This document shows, piece by piece, positions 25,581-34,540 of a stretch of DNA of 64,000 bases. The notes beneath the pieces were generated by a model. That model was not told the origin of the DNA and ran no database searches. It saw nothing but the letters and a program-made list of their open reading frames with translations. The DNA is from Actinomycetospora corticicola (lineage in GTDB: Bacteria; Actinomycetota; Actinomycetes; Mycobacteriales; Pseudonocardiaceae). Each line of letters starts with the position of its first letter. Positions within the stretch are counted from its first letter, which is position 1. Both the position numbers and the translations under genes were made by a program. Location: assembly GCF_013409505.1 (NCBI RefSeq), contig NZ_JACCBN010000001.1, forward strand, positions 2,852,001 through 2,916,000, in the 5' to 3' direction.

Positions 25581-26317
25581 GTCGCACCGCCCGCGAACGA
25601 GTACGGCACCCACGGGCCGGTGAGCTCGAGGTCGACCGACCCCGTCCGGGCGAGCTCCTCCACGAGGGCCCGCAGCTCCCCGGTGGCCGACCGCTCCACC
25701 AGGTAGGCCCCGTTGAGCACCATCTGCTCGGGGCGCCCGGTGAGCGACCGGTCCTGCGGCGGGTGACGTCGCGACTCGACGGCCAGGGCGGCGACGGCGG
25801 CGTCGATCTCGTCGGCCTCGCGCTCCGCCGCGGCCACGGCGGCGTTGCCCTCCCGGAGGGCCTCCCGACGCGCCCGCAGGTACGCCGCTCCCGACGACGG
25901 GCGCTCCGCACCCGCGGACGCCTTCGCCACCCCCGGACGGAGGTAGGCCTTGACGCCCCACTCGTCCCGGCCGTCGACCCGGTCGAGCACCGCGGCGAAG
26001 GCGTCGTGGCTCTCGCGCAGCACCGCGCGGACGCGGTCGTCGTCGAGGTACACCGTCGCCAGCGCGAGCGGCGCCACCGCGTGGTCGCGCCCGACGGCCT
26101 CGACCACCCCGTGGTGCGCCCGCGCGACCGCCGCCAGCCACGCGAGGTCCTCGCGGTGCTCGTCGAGGTCGGCGAAGGCCTCCCGGTCCACGTCGGAGAC
26201 CACGGCCTGCAGTCCGGCCTCGCTCACGAGCCGCAGCGCACCGCCCGCGACCCCGCCCGACCCGACGTCGGGAACCCGCTCGAGGTCCCGGCCGACGGCG
26301 TAGAGGTAGGTGATCAC
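25577..26317 (-). CDS. gvpL: Gas vesicle protein GvpL (GvpF/GvpL family)
   Basis: 246 residues of the GvpF/L family: N-terminal ITYLYAVGRDLERVPD, HHGVVEAVGRDHAVAPLALATVYLDDDRVRAVL, and the C-terminal GPWVPYSFAGG typical of the family. These proteins bind shell subunits during assembly. The frame is open to 26497, but the GTG at 26317 has GGAGGAGGC in front and overlaps the gvpJ stop (GTGA), which fixes the start. It is the second GvpF/L paralogue in the cluster. Confidence 0.88.
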   Translation of the reverse strand: MITYLYAVGRDLERVPDVGSGGVAGGALRLVSEAGLQAVVSDVDREAFADLDEHREDLAWLAAVARAHHGVVEAVGRDHAVAPLALATVYLDDDRVRAVLRESHDAFAAVLDRVDGRDEWGVKAYLRPGVAKASAGAERPSSGAAYLRARREALREGNAAVAAAEREADEIDAAVAALAVESRRHPPQDRSLTGRPEQMVLNGAYLVERSATGELRALVEELARTGSVDLELTGPWVPYSFAGGAT

Positions 26318-26736
26318 GCCTCCTCCTCCGCGTCCGGCTCGCGTTCCGGCTCCGGCCGGGGCGCCTTCTCGACCTTCTTGCGCCGCCGCGCCGGGCGGGC
26401 CTGCGCCTGCTCCAGCGCCGAGATGCGTTCCCGCAGCCGCTCGTTCTCCTCCTCGAGGTCGCGGTGCCCGGCCGAGAGCGTCGGGTCGCGCTCCCACCAG
26501 TCGATCCCCATCTCCTTCGCCTTGTCGACGGAGGCGACGACGAGGCGCAGCTTGATGGTCAGCAGTTCGATGTCGAGCAGGTTGATCTGGATGTCCCCGG
26601 CGATCACGATGCCCTTGTCGAGCACGCGTTCGAGGATGTCCGCGAGATCGGTGCCTCCCGGCGCCCGGGCGGCCTGACCACCCTGGCGGCCCTGCGTCGG
26701 AGGCATCGAGCCCGTCCAGCGGACCGGCTCGTTCAT
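26314..26736 (-). CDS. gvpJ: Gas vesicle protein GvpJ (GvpA family with charged tail)
   Basis: 140 residues. The GvpA-like core (DLADILERVLDKGIVIAGDIQINLLDIELLTIKLRLVVASVDKAKEMGIDWW) is followed by a coiled-coil-like segment (EEENERLRERISALEQAQ) and a Lys/Arg then Glu/Pro-rich tail. This is the GvpJ pattern. Expected to be a minor shell or tip protein. It overlaps the gvpL start and begins 10 bp after gvpO. Confidence 0.88.
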   Translation of the reverse strand: MNEPVRWTGSMPPTQGRQGGQAARAPGGTDLADILERVLDKGIVIAGDIQINLLDIELLTIKLRLVVASVDKAKEMGIDWWERDPTLSAGHRDLEEENERLRERISALEQAQARPARRRKKVEKAPRPEPEREPDAEEEA

Positions 26737-26746
26737 GCGTCCCTCC

Positions 26747-27487
26747 TCAGTCGTCGTCGCCCCGGCCGCGGGTGTAGCGGGAGACCCGCTTGTAGCCGAC
26801 GAGCTCGCCGTCGGCGTCCATCTCGACCTCGTAGATCGCGAGCAGGTCCGTCGAGTCCGGGATGCGCCGGCTCTCGACGACCTCGAGCGAGACCGTCCAC
26901 CCGTCCTCGTCGCGCCGGACGGACGTGACGCTCTCGGACTCCTTGCCGGTCATCTCCATGACCTGCTCCGCCGCCCACCGCGCCACCACGCGGGCCGGCA
27001 CCTTGCGCGGTCGCTGGGGCTCGGGTTCCGGCTCGGGCTCGGGTTCCGGCTCCTCGTCGACGTCGTCCTCGGGGTCGTCCTCGAGCTCGTCGTCGTCCTC
27101 GAGCTCGTCGTCGTCCTCGAACTCGTCGTCGACCTCGTCCTCGGGTTCGGGTTCGGGCTCCGGTTCGGGTTCGGGCTCCGGTTCCCGACGGCGGGGGCGC
27201 TCCTGGTCCGTCGTCGCGTCCCCGGTGCTCCCCCGACGACGACGGGGTCGTTCCTGGTCGGTCGGTGCCGTGTCGCCGGTGCCGTTCCGACGCCGGGGTC
27301 GCTCCTGGTCGGTCGGCGCCGCGTCCTCGTCGTCGCGACGACGGGGCCGTTCCTCCGCGGCGCCGTCCGGGTCGCGACGCCGACGACGAGGCCGACCCGT
27401 CGACGACGAGGCCGACCGGCCGCCGGACCGGCGGCGGTCGGCCTCGTCGAGCGGATTGCGGCGACGGGGGCGCTCGGTCCCGCTCAC
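26747..27487 (-). CDS. gvpO: Gas vesicle protein GvpO with repetitive linker
   Basis: 246 residues, about twice the usual GvpO length. Residues 1-155 are low complexity: five ERPRRR units (three in the form TDQERPRRR), then an EP repeat and Asp/Glu blocks (DDDELEDDDELEDD) and a second EP run. The C-terminal 90 residues are the GvpO domain (KVPARVVARWAAEQVMEMTGKESESVTSVRRDEDGWTVSLEVVESRRIPD). The repeat makes the DNA visibly periodic at 27030-27320. The same TDQERPRR motif occurs in the GvpY-like protein of this operon. The start overlaps the gvpG stop. Confidence 0.88.
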   Translation of the reverse strand: MSGTERPRRRNPLDEADRRRSGGRSASSSTGRPRRRRRDPDGAAEERPRRRDDEDAAPTDQERPRRRNGTGDTAPTDQERPRRRRGSTGDATTDQERPRRREPEPEPEPEPEPEPEDEVDDEFEDDDELEDDDELEDDPEDDVDEEPEPEPEPEPEPQRPRKVPARVVARWAAEQVMEMTGKESESVTSVRRDEDGWTVSLEVVESRRIPDSTDLLAIYEVEMDADGELVGYKRVSRYTRGRGDDD

Positions 27488-27729
27488 GTCCCTCCGCCCG
27501 ACGGTTCACGTCCGGTCAGGCGGGCGAGCAGCACGTCCTGCTGGGCGTCGCGCTCGGACTCGCTGATCTCCCCGCGCTCGTGCGCGGCGTCGAGATCGTC
27601 GATCTGGGCGCGGATCACCGCCGGGTCGTTCAGGCGGTGGTCCACCTGTTCCTCGATGCGTTCGGCGACCCACACCACGCCGCGCACCGGGGCGAGCGGC
27701 AGGAGGAGGAGCTCGGTGAACAGCCCCAC
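27484..27729 (-). CDS. gvpG: Gas vesicle protein GvpG
   Basis: 81 residues: MGLFTELLLLPLAPVRGVVWVAERIEEQVDHRLNDPAVIRAQIDDLDAAHERGEISESERDAQQDVLLARL, the full GvpG family pattern (hydrophobic N-terminus, amphipathic helix, D..ERGEI.E.E motif). An assembly factor of gas vesicles. It begins 3 bp after gvpF and overlaps the gvpO start by 4 bases. Confidence 0.92.
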   Translation of the reverse strand: MGLFTELLLLPLAPVRGVVWVAERIEEQVDHRLNDPAVIRAQIDDLDAAHERGEISESERDAQQDVLLARLTGREPSGGGT

Positions 27730-27732
27730 GGC

Positions 27733-28542
27733 TCACTCACCGTCCTGATCCGGCACGTCGTACTCCGGCAGGAAGTCGAAGCACGCCGTCGGTCCGAACA
27801 GGCGGAGCTCGACGCGGCCGGACCACTCGTCACCGAGGTCGTCCACGGCGCGCTCGAAGTCGGAGCGGTGGTCCCGGCGCACGAGGAACGCCACGTGCAC
27901 CGCACCGGTCTCCCCGCTGGCCTCCTTGACCACCGTCGCGACCGCGTACCGCCCCAGCGCGTCCAGCGTCGCGTCGGCGTCGTTCGCGCGGATGGCGTCC
28001 ATCGCCTGCGAGACGGCCTCGCCGAGCTTGACCCGGTCGTAGTAGGAGCTGTCCTCGTCCATCCCCGAGATCCGCTCGCGCAGATCGCGGATGGACGGGT
28101 TCTCCTCGACGATCCGCGTGAGGACCACGCCCTGGTCGTAGTCCCCCCGCAGCGAGAACTGGACGAGGTCGGCCATGTCCTCGAGCGCCCGGGCGAAGTA
28201 GTCCCGGTGCGGCTCGAGCAGTTCCGAGCGGACCGCATCATCGTCGGTCAGCACCCCGCCGAACCGCATCGGGAGCACCGCGGTCTCGACGGCGATCGCG
28301 TTCAGCACCCGCTCGTGGGCGAGCAGGTGCTGACGCGTGCCGAGCGGCCGGTCGATCGCCACGTCGCTGACGACGGCGGCGAGCGGCCCTGCACTGACCA
28401 GCCCGAGCCCGGACTCGCCCGCCTCGCTGCCGGTGTCGATCCCCTCCAGCCCGTCCGGGATCCGCTGCCCGGACCGCAGGATGCCGTAGACGTAGGACCC
28501 GACCCGCTCCTCACCGGAGTCCTGCTCCGGCGCCTCGCTCAC
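27733..28542 (-). CDS. gvpF: Gas vesicle protein GvpF (GvpF/GvpL family)
   Basis: 269 residues: [62 protein letters not shown], and the end [17 protein letters not shown], all GvpF/L family hallmarks. GvpF contacts GvpA during shell assembly. The frame is open far upstream, but the GTG at 28542 overlaps the gvpA stop (GTGA) and has CAGGAG before it. It lies directly after gvpA, as in Streptomyces clusters. Confidence 0.9.
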   Translation of the reverse strand: MSEAPEQDSGEERVGSYVYGILRSGQRIPDGLEGIDTGSEAGESGLGLVSAGPLAAVVSDVAIDRPLGTRQHLLAHERVLNAIAVETAVLPMRFGGVLTDDDAVRSELLEPHRDYFARALEDMADLVQFSLRGDYDQGVVLTRIVEENPSIRDLRERISGMDEDSSYYDRVKLGEAVSQAMDAIRANDADATLDALGRYAVATVVKEASGETGAVHVAFLVRRDHRSDFERAVDDLGDEWSGRVELRLFGPTACFDFLPEYDVPDQDGE

Positions 28543-28922
28543 GACTCCTGCTTCCGGCTCGAACGGCGCTCCTCGCGGAGCTCGTCCCACTTCTCCTTGC
28601 CGGCGTCGAGGACACCCTTCGTCTTGCCCTTGGCGCCGCCCTTCATGGTGTTCTCGGTCATGCCGCCCATGAACTCCCCGAGGTCCTTGCCGCCCTTGGC
28701 GTGCAGGTCGAGCCGGTTGGTGGCCTCGGCGAACCGCAGGTAGGTGTCGACGCTCGCCACCACGATGCGCGCATCGATCGTGATGAGCTCGATCCCGACC
28801 AGCGAGACCTTGACGAAGGCGTCGATCACCAGGCCCTTGTCCAGGATCAGGTCGAGGACCTCGGCCAGACCCCCCTGCGGGGCCTTCTGCACCCCACCGC
28901 CCTGCCGTTGACTGACGGTCAC
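28539..28922 (-). CDS. gvpA: Gas vesicle structural protein GvpA
   Basis: 127 residues. The shell-forming core [55 protein letters not shown] is canonical. The C-terminal 55 residues ([12 protein letters not shown]...KQES) form a charged extension longer than in classical GvpA and common in actinobacteria. GvpA polymerises into the gas-filled shell. The start is a GTG with GAGGAGGAG upstream. Confidence 0.93.
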   Translation of the reverse strand: MTVSQRQGGGVQKAPQGGLAEVLDLILDKGLVIDAFVKVSLVGIELITIDARIVVASVDTYLRFAEATNRLDLHAKGGKDLGEFMGGMTENTMKGGAKGKTKGVLDAGKEKWDELREERRSSRKQES

Positions 28923-28988
28923 GTCTCCTCCTCCTCGCGATGCTGTTCACGTGACCGGGCGCGCTGCTGGACCCGGGAGGTGCCGGGG

Positions 28989-30242
28989 TCAGGCAGGGGC
29001 GGGCTGGCGGCGTCCACGACGGCGGGAGGAGCGTCGACCGCTGTCGGCCTCGTCCTCGGTGTCGCTGTCCTCGGGCTCGACGTCGCCGTCATCCGGCTCG
29101 TCGTCCGCGTCGGTCACGTCGTCGGCCTCGTCCAGGTCGTCCTCGGCGAGGTCGTCGTCGTCCAGCCCGTCGTCCTGCTCGTCGTCCAGCTCGTCGTCGG
29201 CGAGCTCGTCCGTGTCGAGTTCCTCGTCCGAGGGTTCGTCGTCGGCGAGCTCGTCGTCGGCGAGCTCGTCGTCGTAGCCCTCGACGTCGTCGCCCTCCTC
29301 CTCGGCTGCGCGCTCCTCCTCGAGGGCCTCCTCGTGGGTCTTGACGACCTCGCTGTCGCGAATCTCGCCGCGCCAGCCCTCGATCTGGTCACGATTGACC
29401 AACGAATCCATCATCACGTGCCGACAGAAATGCTTGAACTCGAGTCGTGCCCGCCGGCCGACCGCCCGCCAGAGGTTCCCGGTCTTCTCGAAGAATCCCT
29501 GCGGGTAGTACTCCATGATCAGGACGATGCGCGTCAGGTTCGGCGCGAGCTCACTGAAGGTGACGATTCCGTCCGCGCGCCCCTTCTGCCCCGAGGATGT
29601 CCACAGGATGTGCGAGTCGGGAATCTGCTCGACGATCGTGGTCTCCCACGAGCGCTTCGACCAGAACACCTTGGCGTGCCACGTGACCTTCTCGTCGGAA
29701 CTCTGGTCGACGTTCTCGACCTTCTTCATGAAGCTCGGGAAGTCGGCGAACTGCGTCCACTGGTCGTAGGCCAGGCGCAGCGGGACCCCGACGTCCTGGG
29801 CCTCGAAGATGTTCATGAACTTGAACTTGCCGCGGGCACCGGCGTTCCCGCCGCCCCCGCCCCCGCCCTCGGAGTCGGCGTCCTCGTCGTCGTCCCCGCC
29901 GCCGAGGCCCGGGACCACGTTGCCGAGCGCGCCGGTGACCTTGTCCTTCACCGTGCCCGCTCCGGAGGCGAGCGCGCCCATGATGCCCCGTCCCCCGCCG
30001 TCGCCGTCCTCGTCGTCGTCGTCCCCACTGCCGCCGCCGCCGAAGGCACCGGCCAGTCCGACCCCGCCGTTCTGGGCGACGTCGGTGAGGCGGTCGGTCA
30101 GTCCTTCCACCTGCTGCAGGGCGGCGTCGCCGAGCTTGCTGACCAACGCCTGGACGAGCCGCTGGGCCGCGTCCTTCATCGCCTCGGTCGGCAGGGCCCC
30201 GGCGATCGAGCCGGTGCCCGTGTCCGTCGCGGTCTCAGTCAT
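28989..30242 (-). CDS. gvpZ: SRPBCC-domain gas vesicle-associated protein (GvpZ-like)
   Basis: 417 residues. A helical N-terminal region (about 1-60) and a Gly/Asp-rich linker lead into an SRPBCC (START/polyketide cyclase-like) domain, about 135-285 (MNIFEAQDVGVPLRLAYDQWTQFADFPSFMKKVENV ... IVLIMEYYPQGFFEKTGNLWRAVGRR). The last 130 residues are strongly acidic (repeats of DDELADDELADDE) and end in a basic [10 protein letters not shown] tail. By position and domain it corresponds to GvpZ of Streptomyces clusters, whose role is unknown. The domain usually binds hydrophobic ligands. The ATG at 30242 overlaps the preceding gene by 8 bp. Confidence 0.8.
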   Translation of the reverse strand: MTETATDTGTGSIAGALPTEAMKDAAQRLVQALVSKLGDAALQQVEGLTDRLTDVAQNGGVGLAGAFGGGGSGDDDDEDGDGGGRGIMGALASGAGTVKDKVTGALGNVVPGLGGGDDDEDADSEGGGGGGGNAGARGKFKFMNIFEAQDVGVPLRLAYDQWTQFADFPSFMKKVENVDQSSDEKVTWHAKVFWSKRSWETTIVEQIPDSHILWTSSGQKGRADGIVTFSELAPNLTRIVLIMEYYPQGFFEKTGNLWRAVGRRARLEFKHFCRHVMMDSLVNRDQIEGWRGEIRDSEVVKTHEEALEEERAAEEEGDDVEGYDDELADDELADDEPSDEELDTDELADDELDDEQDDGLDDDDLAEDDLDEADDVTDADDEPDDGDVEPEDSDTEDEADSGRRSSRRRGRRQPAPA

Positions 30243-31278
30243 CGCTTCCCCTCGTACGTCGCGCCGACGAGGTGGTGGCGCCCGAGCGCGAGCGGCCACT
30301 CCCCGACGTGCTGCGGGCCGAGCGCCCGGACGACGCCGAACGACCGTTGCTCGACGCGTTCTTGCTGCCCGACGAACCCTTGGCCGCGCGGACCGCGGGC
30401 TTCGCGCTCGACCCGGACCCGTTCGACGTGGAGGTCCGACGCGGACGTCGGGGCCGTTCCTGGTCGGTCGGCGCGTCGGCCGGGGCCTCCTCGGCGGCCT
30501 CGGCGGTGGCGGCGTCCTCGTCCGCGGGCTCGCCGTCGTCCGTGGTGTCGGCGTCCACCGCTTCCTGCTCGGCGGTGTCCTCGTCGAGGTCCTCGTCGTC
30601 GGCGTCCTCGACGTCCTCGAGGTCGTCGGCGTCCACGTCGTCGGTGTCCTCGACGTCGTCACCGGCGGTGTCGACCTCGCCGCGCGGGTCCTCCTCGACG
30701 ACGTCGTCGTCCTCGGTCCCGTCGACCACGTCCTGCTCGGTGGTCTCGTCCGCCGGCTCCTCGCTCTGCTCGCCCCGCCGCTTGCGACGACCGAGGCCCT
30801 TGCGCACCGCACCGCCGGCCTTCTTGCCGGTCTTCCCGACGGTGCCGGTGACGGCCCCGCCGGCCGCACCCGCGGTGTCCACGACCGCGCCGCCCGCCTC
30901 GGTCGCGGTGTCACCCACCGCGCCCCCGGCCTGGGTGGCCGCCTGGCCGGCGGCCTGCGCCGCTCCGGACGCGGGCTTGCCGAGGTTCTCGACGCGGTCG
31001 ACCAGGCTGTCGGTGAGGGCCTCCATCCGGGCGCTCGCCGCGGCCAGGGCCGCCTCCTTGCCGACCTCGAGCAGCCGACCCCGCACGGCGGTGTCGAGAC
31101 GCTGCAGCTCCGGCGAGGCGTCGACGAGCTTCGACGCGGCGGCGAGGAGCTGGGTCGGGTCGGTCGGGATCTTCTTCCCGACGAGGGCCCCGCCGAGCAT
31201 GATCGCCAGCTTCATCTTCTTGGTCCGCCCGAGGAGGTAGCCCCCCACCACGGCGAGGACCAATTTCGCGCCACCCAT
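30235..31278 (-). CDS. Gas vesicle-associated low-complexity protein (GvpY-like)
   Basis: 347 residues, first gene of the operon. Residues 1-35 contain a hydrophobic segment (GAKLVLAVVGGYLLGRTKKMKLAIMLGGALVGKK). A helical region (40-100) is followed by Ala/Gly-rich repeats, a basic patch (RKGLGRRKRRG), a long acidic stretch (DDVEDTDDVDADDLEDVEDADDEDLDED), one TDQERPRRPRR motif as in GvpO, and a Ser/Gly/Arg-rich tail. Position matches GvpY of Streptomyces gas vesicle clusters; the similarity beyond the N-terminus is hard to judge. A GGGG tract lies 9 nt before the ATG. Confidence 0.65.
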   Translation of the reverse strand: MGGAKLVLAVVGGYLLGRTKKMKLAIMLGGALVGKKIPTDPTQLLAAASKLVDASPELQRLDTAVRGRLLEVGKEAALAAASARMEALTDSLVDRVENLGKPASGAAQAAGQAATQAGGAVGDTATEAGGAVVDTAGAAGGAVTGTVGKTGKKAGGAVRKGLGRRKRRGEQSEEPADETTEQDVVDGTEDDDVVEEDPRGEVDTAGDDVEDTDDVDADDLEDVEDADDEDLDEDTAEQEAVDADTTDDGEPADEDAATAEAAEEAPADAPTDQERPRRPRRTSTSNGSGSSAKPAVRAAKGSSGSKNASSNGRSASSGRSARSTSGSGRSRSGATTSSARRTRGSDD

Positions 31279-32177
31279 CAGCAGTTACCCCGCAATTCGA
31301 TCGGGCGCGCTGGTTCGATCCCTCGCGCGTGGTCGCCGTTCTTCCCGAACACTCGGCGTCTCCAAACCTCGTCGGCCAACCGTGTCGACTATTTACGCCG
31401 TACTCCGGTGGTGGCGGACCCTACAAGTCGTGATCGCCGGTGGCGACGGCGCGGGCGGAGATCCGGGAAGGTTCGGCCGAATGCCGATCAGCACTTCCCG
31501 CAGGGGGCGGATGAATGCCCGGAGAACCACGGCGAATGCTTCCGCAAAAGGGGTCATTCGGTCCGCAACAATGGGCGATCGCATTCGTCGAATGGACCGG
31601 ACAGGCCCGTGTCCGCTCGACCGAACACTGATGATGATCAGGAGGGCCTCATCGGCCGATCTATCACTGACTGAGAGTGTAAGCCAGGTCACACACCCGT
31701 CCGGTCGCAGCTCTCGGCGGACCGGCAGTGCGCGCGCTGGACCGTCCGCTGCAGTCGCGGTACGTCCGTCGGGCGGACAGGGCGCGAGGACCGGAGGGGG
31801 CGGACCCGTCGTCGCGACCGCCCCGCTCCGGACGGGGATACCTCGACCACGCAGGCGGCACACCGGGACGGGGCGGGGACGAGTGGGATCGACCCCGGAG
31901 GCCGACGTGACCGCTCGGCGCATCGCCCGCCCGGGAGGTGGCGACCGTGCCCGGACACACCACGACCCCGCCGTCCACCCCGGGGCAGCGGGGAGGACGA
32001 CGGGGTCGTGGGTTCGGGGAGCGGACGAGGACGGACGGGCGGGCCGCCGACCGGGTCGGAGTCGGTCGGAGGGGCCCGCCGTCCGCGTCGCCGCTGCCGG
32101 GCGGGGAGGCCCGGCACCCGACCCCGCGTCCGACCCGATCGGGGAGGGGCCGGGATGACGCGGGGCGGTCGGGTCGG
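31279..32177. other. About 900 bp without a recognisable gene, upstream of gas vesicle operon
   Basis: No reading frame here has convincing coding character. The part 31280-31700 is clearly less GC-rich than the rest of the window (for example the stretch around 31385-31400 and 31630-31690) and probably holds the promoter and control sites of the gas vesicle operon, read to the left. A near-perfect inverted repeat (31961-31975 with 31996-32010, one mismatch, 20-nt loop) may terminate the preceding minus-strand gene. No alternative-sigma promoter could be assigned with confidence; GGGTAA occurs just 12 bases before the operon's first ATG without a matching -35. Confidence 0.6.
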
Positions 32178-32762
32178 TCAGCCGAAGGACAGCAGCGAGG
32201 CTCCGGCCGGCACCGACGAGGAGAGCTTCGAGCTCCAGTGCGAGACGTCGTTGCGACCGTTGTCCACGGCGTGCGCGACGTCGTCCCCCATGAGCCCGAA
32301 CTGGTCGGACGCCTCCTGCGGGGTGAGGCCGTCCTTCGCCGCGGCGGTCCAGTTGTACCGCGCGTGCTCGAGGTCGTTCTTCGTGTTGCTCAGCGCGTGT
32401 CCACCGTCGGTCGCCATGTCGGCGAGGACCGAGGACGACGCCTTGCTCTTCAGCGAGGACGCGACGTCCGACCCCTGGTGCTTGAGGTCGGCACCGTGGC
32501 TGCGCAGCGAGTCGGCGTCGACCGACGACCGGACCTTCTGCGCGCCCTCGGAGAACTGGTGGGCCCCGTCGGTGAGCGTGCCCTGGACCTCGTGGCCCGC
32601 GGACTGCACCTGGTGGGCGGTCGGCGCCTCGTGCGCGAACGCCATCGAGGCGGTGCCCCCGGCGACGACGGCCACGGCGGCTGCCGTGAAGGCGCCGCGG
32701 CCGGCGAGGCGGGCAGCCTGGGACGCCACGTGGGGAGCGTGGGGAGCGTGATGAGCGCCCAT
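32178..32762 (-). CDS. Exported helical protein of unknown function
   Basis: 194 residues. A His-rich N-terminus (MGAHHAPHAPHVASQAARL) precedes a signal-like hydrophobic segment (AFTAAAVAVVAGGTASMAFA), with cleavage likely after AFA near residue 43. The mature part is hydrophilic and Ser/Asp/His-rich with coiled, amphipathic character and no cysteine. I do not recognise the family. The ATG has GGAGGAGG at 7 nt. It stands alone between the gas vesicle region and gatB. Confidence 0.7.
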   Translation of the reverse strand: MGAHHAPHAPHVASQAARLAGRGAFTAAAVAVVAGGTASMAFAHEAPTAHQVQSAGHEVQGTLTDGAHQFSEGAQKVRSSVDADSLRSHGADLKHQGSDVASSLKSKASSSVLADMATDGGHALSNTKNDLEHARYNWTAAAKDGLTPQEASDQFGLMGDDVAHAVDNGRNDVSHWSSKLSSSVPAGASLLSFG

Positions 32763-32971
32763 GCGAAGGCCTCCTCCGATCGGTGTTGGGTGAGTAGGTC
32801 GTACGGCGGAACGAGCACTGGTCCGCCCGGAGGACGGCTACGAACCGTCTCCCGCACACCCCAACGGGCGACTCCTGAATGGGTTACGGATCAGTCACGA
32901 ACGGCGTCGAAAAACGCTGCCTTGGTGACTCACCGTAGATCGGGCACACGCTCGGTGATCATCCCGTGACG

Positions 32972-33010
32972 CACGAACGGCACCCCCGCGGCGCGAGGGT
33001 GCCGTTCGTG
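32972..33010 (-). terminator. Terminator after gatB
   Basis: Perfect 14-bp stem CACGAACGGCACCC (32972-32985) with GGGTGCCGTTCGTG (32997-33010) and an 11-nt loop, 13 bases beyond the gatB stop. Confidence 0.8.
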
Positions 33011-33022
33011 GACCAGGAGGTG

Positions 33023-34540
33023 TCAGGAGCCGGCCGCGACCCGCTCCAGCACCAGCGACTGCACGCGGGCGGCGTCCGCCTGGCCGCGCGTCGCCTTCAT
33101 GACCGCGCCCACGATGGCGCCGGCGGCCTTCGTCTTGCCCGCCCGGATCTTCTCGGCGATCGCCGGCTGGGCCGCGAGGGCCTCGTCGACGGCGGCGGTC
33201 AGCGCCGAGTCGTCGCTGACCACGGCCAGGCCGCGACCCGCCACGACGTCGTCGGGCGTGCCCTCGCCGGCGAGCACGCCGTCGACGACCTGGCGCGCCA
33301 GCTTGTTGGTCAGCGTCCCCTCGGCCACCAGCGCGATCACGCGCGCCACGTCGGCCGGGGTGATCGCGAGCTCGGACAGCTCGACGCCCGCGGTGTTGGC
33401 CTGCTGGGTCAGGTAGGACACCCACCACGAGCGGGCCGACTCGGCGGGAGCGCCCGCCTCGACGGTGTCGGCGACGAGGTCGAGTGCGCCCGCGTTGACC
33501 AGGTCGCGGAGCTCCTCGTCGGACAGGCCCCACTCGGTCTGGATCCGCGCGCGCCGCTCCCACGGACGCTCCGGCAGTCCCGCCCGCAGCTCCTCGATCC
33601 ACGCCGCGGACGGCTCGATCGGGACCAGGTCGGGCTCCGGGAAGAACCGGTAGTCGGCGAAGGTCTCCTTCGGGCGTCCGGCGGAGGTGGTGCCGGACTG
33701 CTCGTCGAAGTGCCGCGTCTCCTGCGTGATCGTGCCGCCGGAGAGCAGGACCCCGGCGTGCCGGCCCATCTCGTAGCGCACGGCCCGCTCGACCGACCGC
33801 AGCGAGTTGACGTTCTTGGTCTCGGTGCGCGTGCCGAACTCCGTCGTGCCCTTCGGCATGAGCGAGACGTTCGCGTCGCAGCGCATCGACCCCTGGTCCA
33901 TCCGCACGTCCGAGACCCCGAGGCCCTGGATGACGTCGCGGAGCGCCGAGACGTAGGCCCGCGCGATCTCCGGGGCCCGCGTGCCGGCGCCGAGGATCGG
34001 CTTGGTGACGATCTCGATGAGCGGCACGCCCGCCCGGTTGTAGTCGAGCAGGGAGTACGAGGCGCCGTGGATGCGACCGGTGGCGCCGCCCATGTGCAGC
34101 GACTTGCCGGTGTCCTCCTCCATGTGGGCGCGCTCGATCTCCACCCGCCACGTCGTCCCGTCGTCGAGCGGGACGTCGAGGTGGCCCTCGAAGACGATCG
34201 GGTCGTCGTACTGGGAGATCTGGAAGTTCTTCGGCATGTCCGGGTAGAAGTAGTTCTTCCGGGCGAAGCCGCTGCGCTCCCGCACCTGGCAGTTCAGCGC
34301 CAGGCCGATCTTGACGGCCCCCTCGACCGCGCGGGCGTTGACCCGCGGGAGCGAGCCGGGCAGACCGAGGCACACCGGGCAGACGTGCGTGTTCGGCTCG
34401 GCGCCGAACTCGTTGCGGCAGCCGCAGAACATCTTCGTGGCGGTGTTGAGCTCCACGTGCACCTCGAGCCCCATCACGGGGTCGAAGCGCTCGCAGACCT
34501 CCTCGACGGTGTAGGGCGCCGCGTCGACGGTGCTGGTCAT
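33023..34540 (-). CDS. gatB: Asp-tRNA(Asn)/Glu-tRNA(Gln) amidotransferase subunit B
   Basis: 505 residues. GatB phosphorylates misacylated Glu-tRNA(Gln)/Asp-tRNA(Asn) before amidation. Visible are [18 protein letters not shown], the paired cysteines CRNEFG...[12 protein letters not shown], the [18 protein letters not shown] segment and the C-terminal YqeY-like tail domain. The ATG at 34540 overlaps the gatA stop by 4 bases. The window has no sign of glnS/asnS, consistent with the indirect route used by most actinobacteria. Confidence 0.95.
   Translation of the reverse strand: MTSTVDAAPYTVEEVCERFDPVMGLEVHVELNTATKMFCGCRNEFGAEPNTHVCPVCLGLPGSLPRVNARAVEGAVKIGLALNCQVRERSGFARKNYFYPDMPKNFQISQYDDPIVFEGHLDVPLDDGTTWRVEIERAHMEEDTGKSLHMGGATGRIHGASYSLLDYNRAGVPLIEIVTKPILGAGTRAPEIARAYVSALRDVIQGLGVSDVRMDQGSMRCDANVSLMPKGTTEFGTRTETKNVNSLRSVERAVRYEMGRHAGVLLSGGTITQETRHFDEQSGTTSAGRPKETFADYRFFPEPDLVPIEPSAAWIEELRAGLPERPWERRARIQTEWGLSDEELRDLVNAGALDLVADTVEAGAPAESARSWWVSYLTQQANTAGVELSELAITPADVARVIALVAEGTLTNKLARQVVDGVLAGEGTPDDVVAGRGLAVVSDDSALTAAVDEALAAQPAIAEKIRAGKTKAAGAIVGAVMKATRGQADAARVQSLVLERVAAGS

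Noticed and set aside
27030-27320. Periodic DNA that at first looked like a tandem repeat or CRISPR-like array
   Set aside because: The period is codons for EP, DDEL and ERPRRR repeats within gvpO; there are no spacers.
31393-32859. Long minus-strand frame between the gas vesicle operon and the exported protein
   Set aside because: Composition is Arg/Pro/Ser-rich and it overlaps the better supported gene 32178-32762; kept as non-coding.
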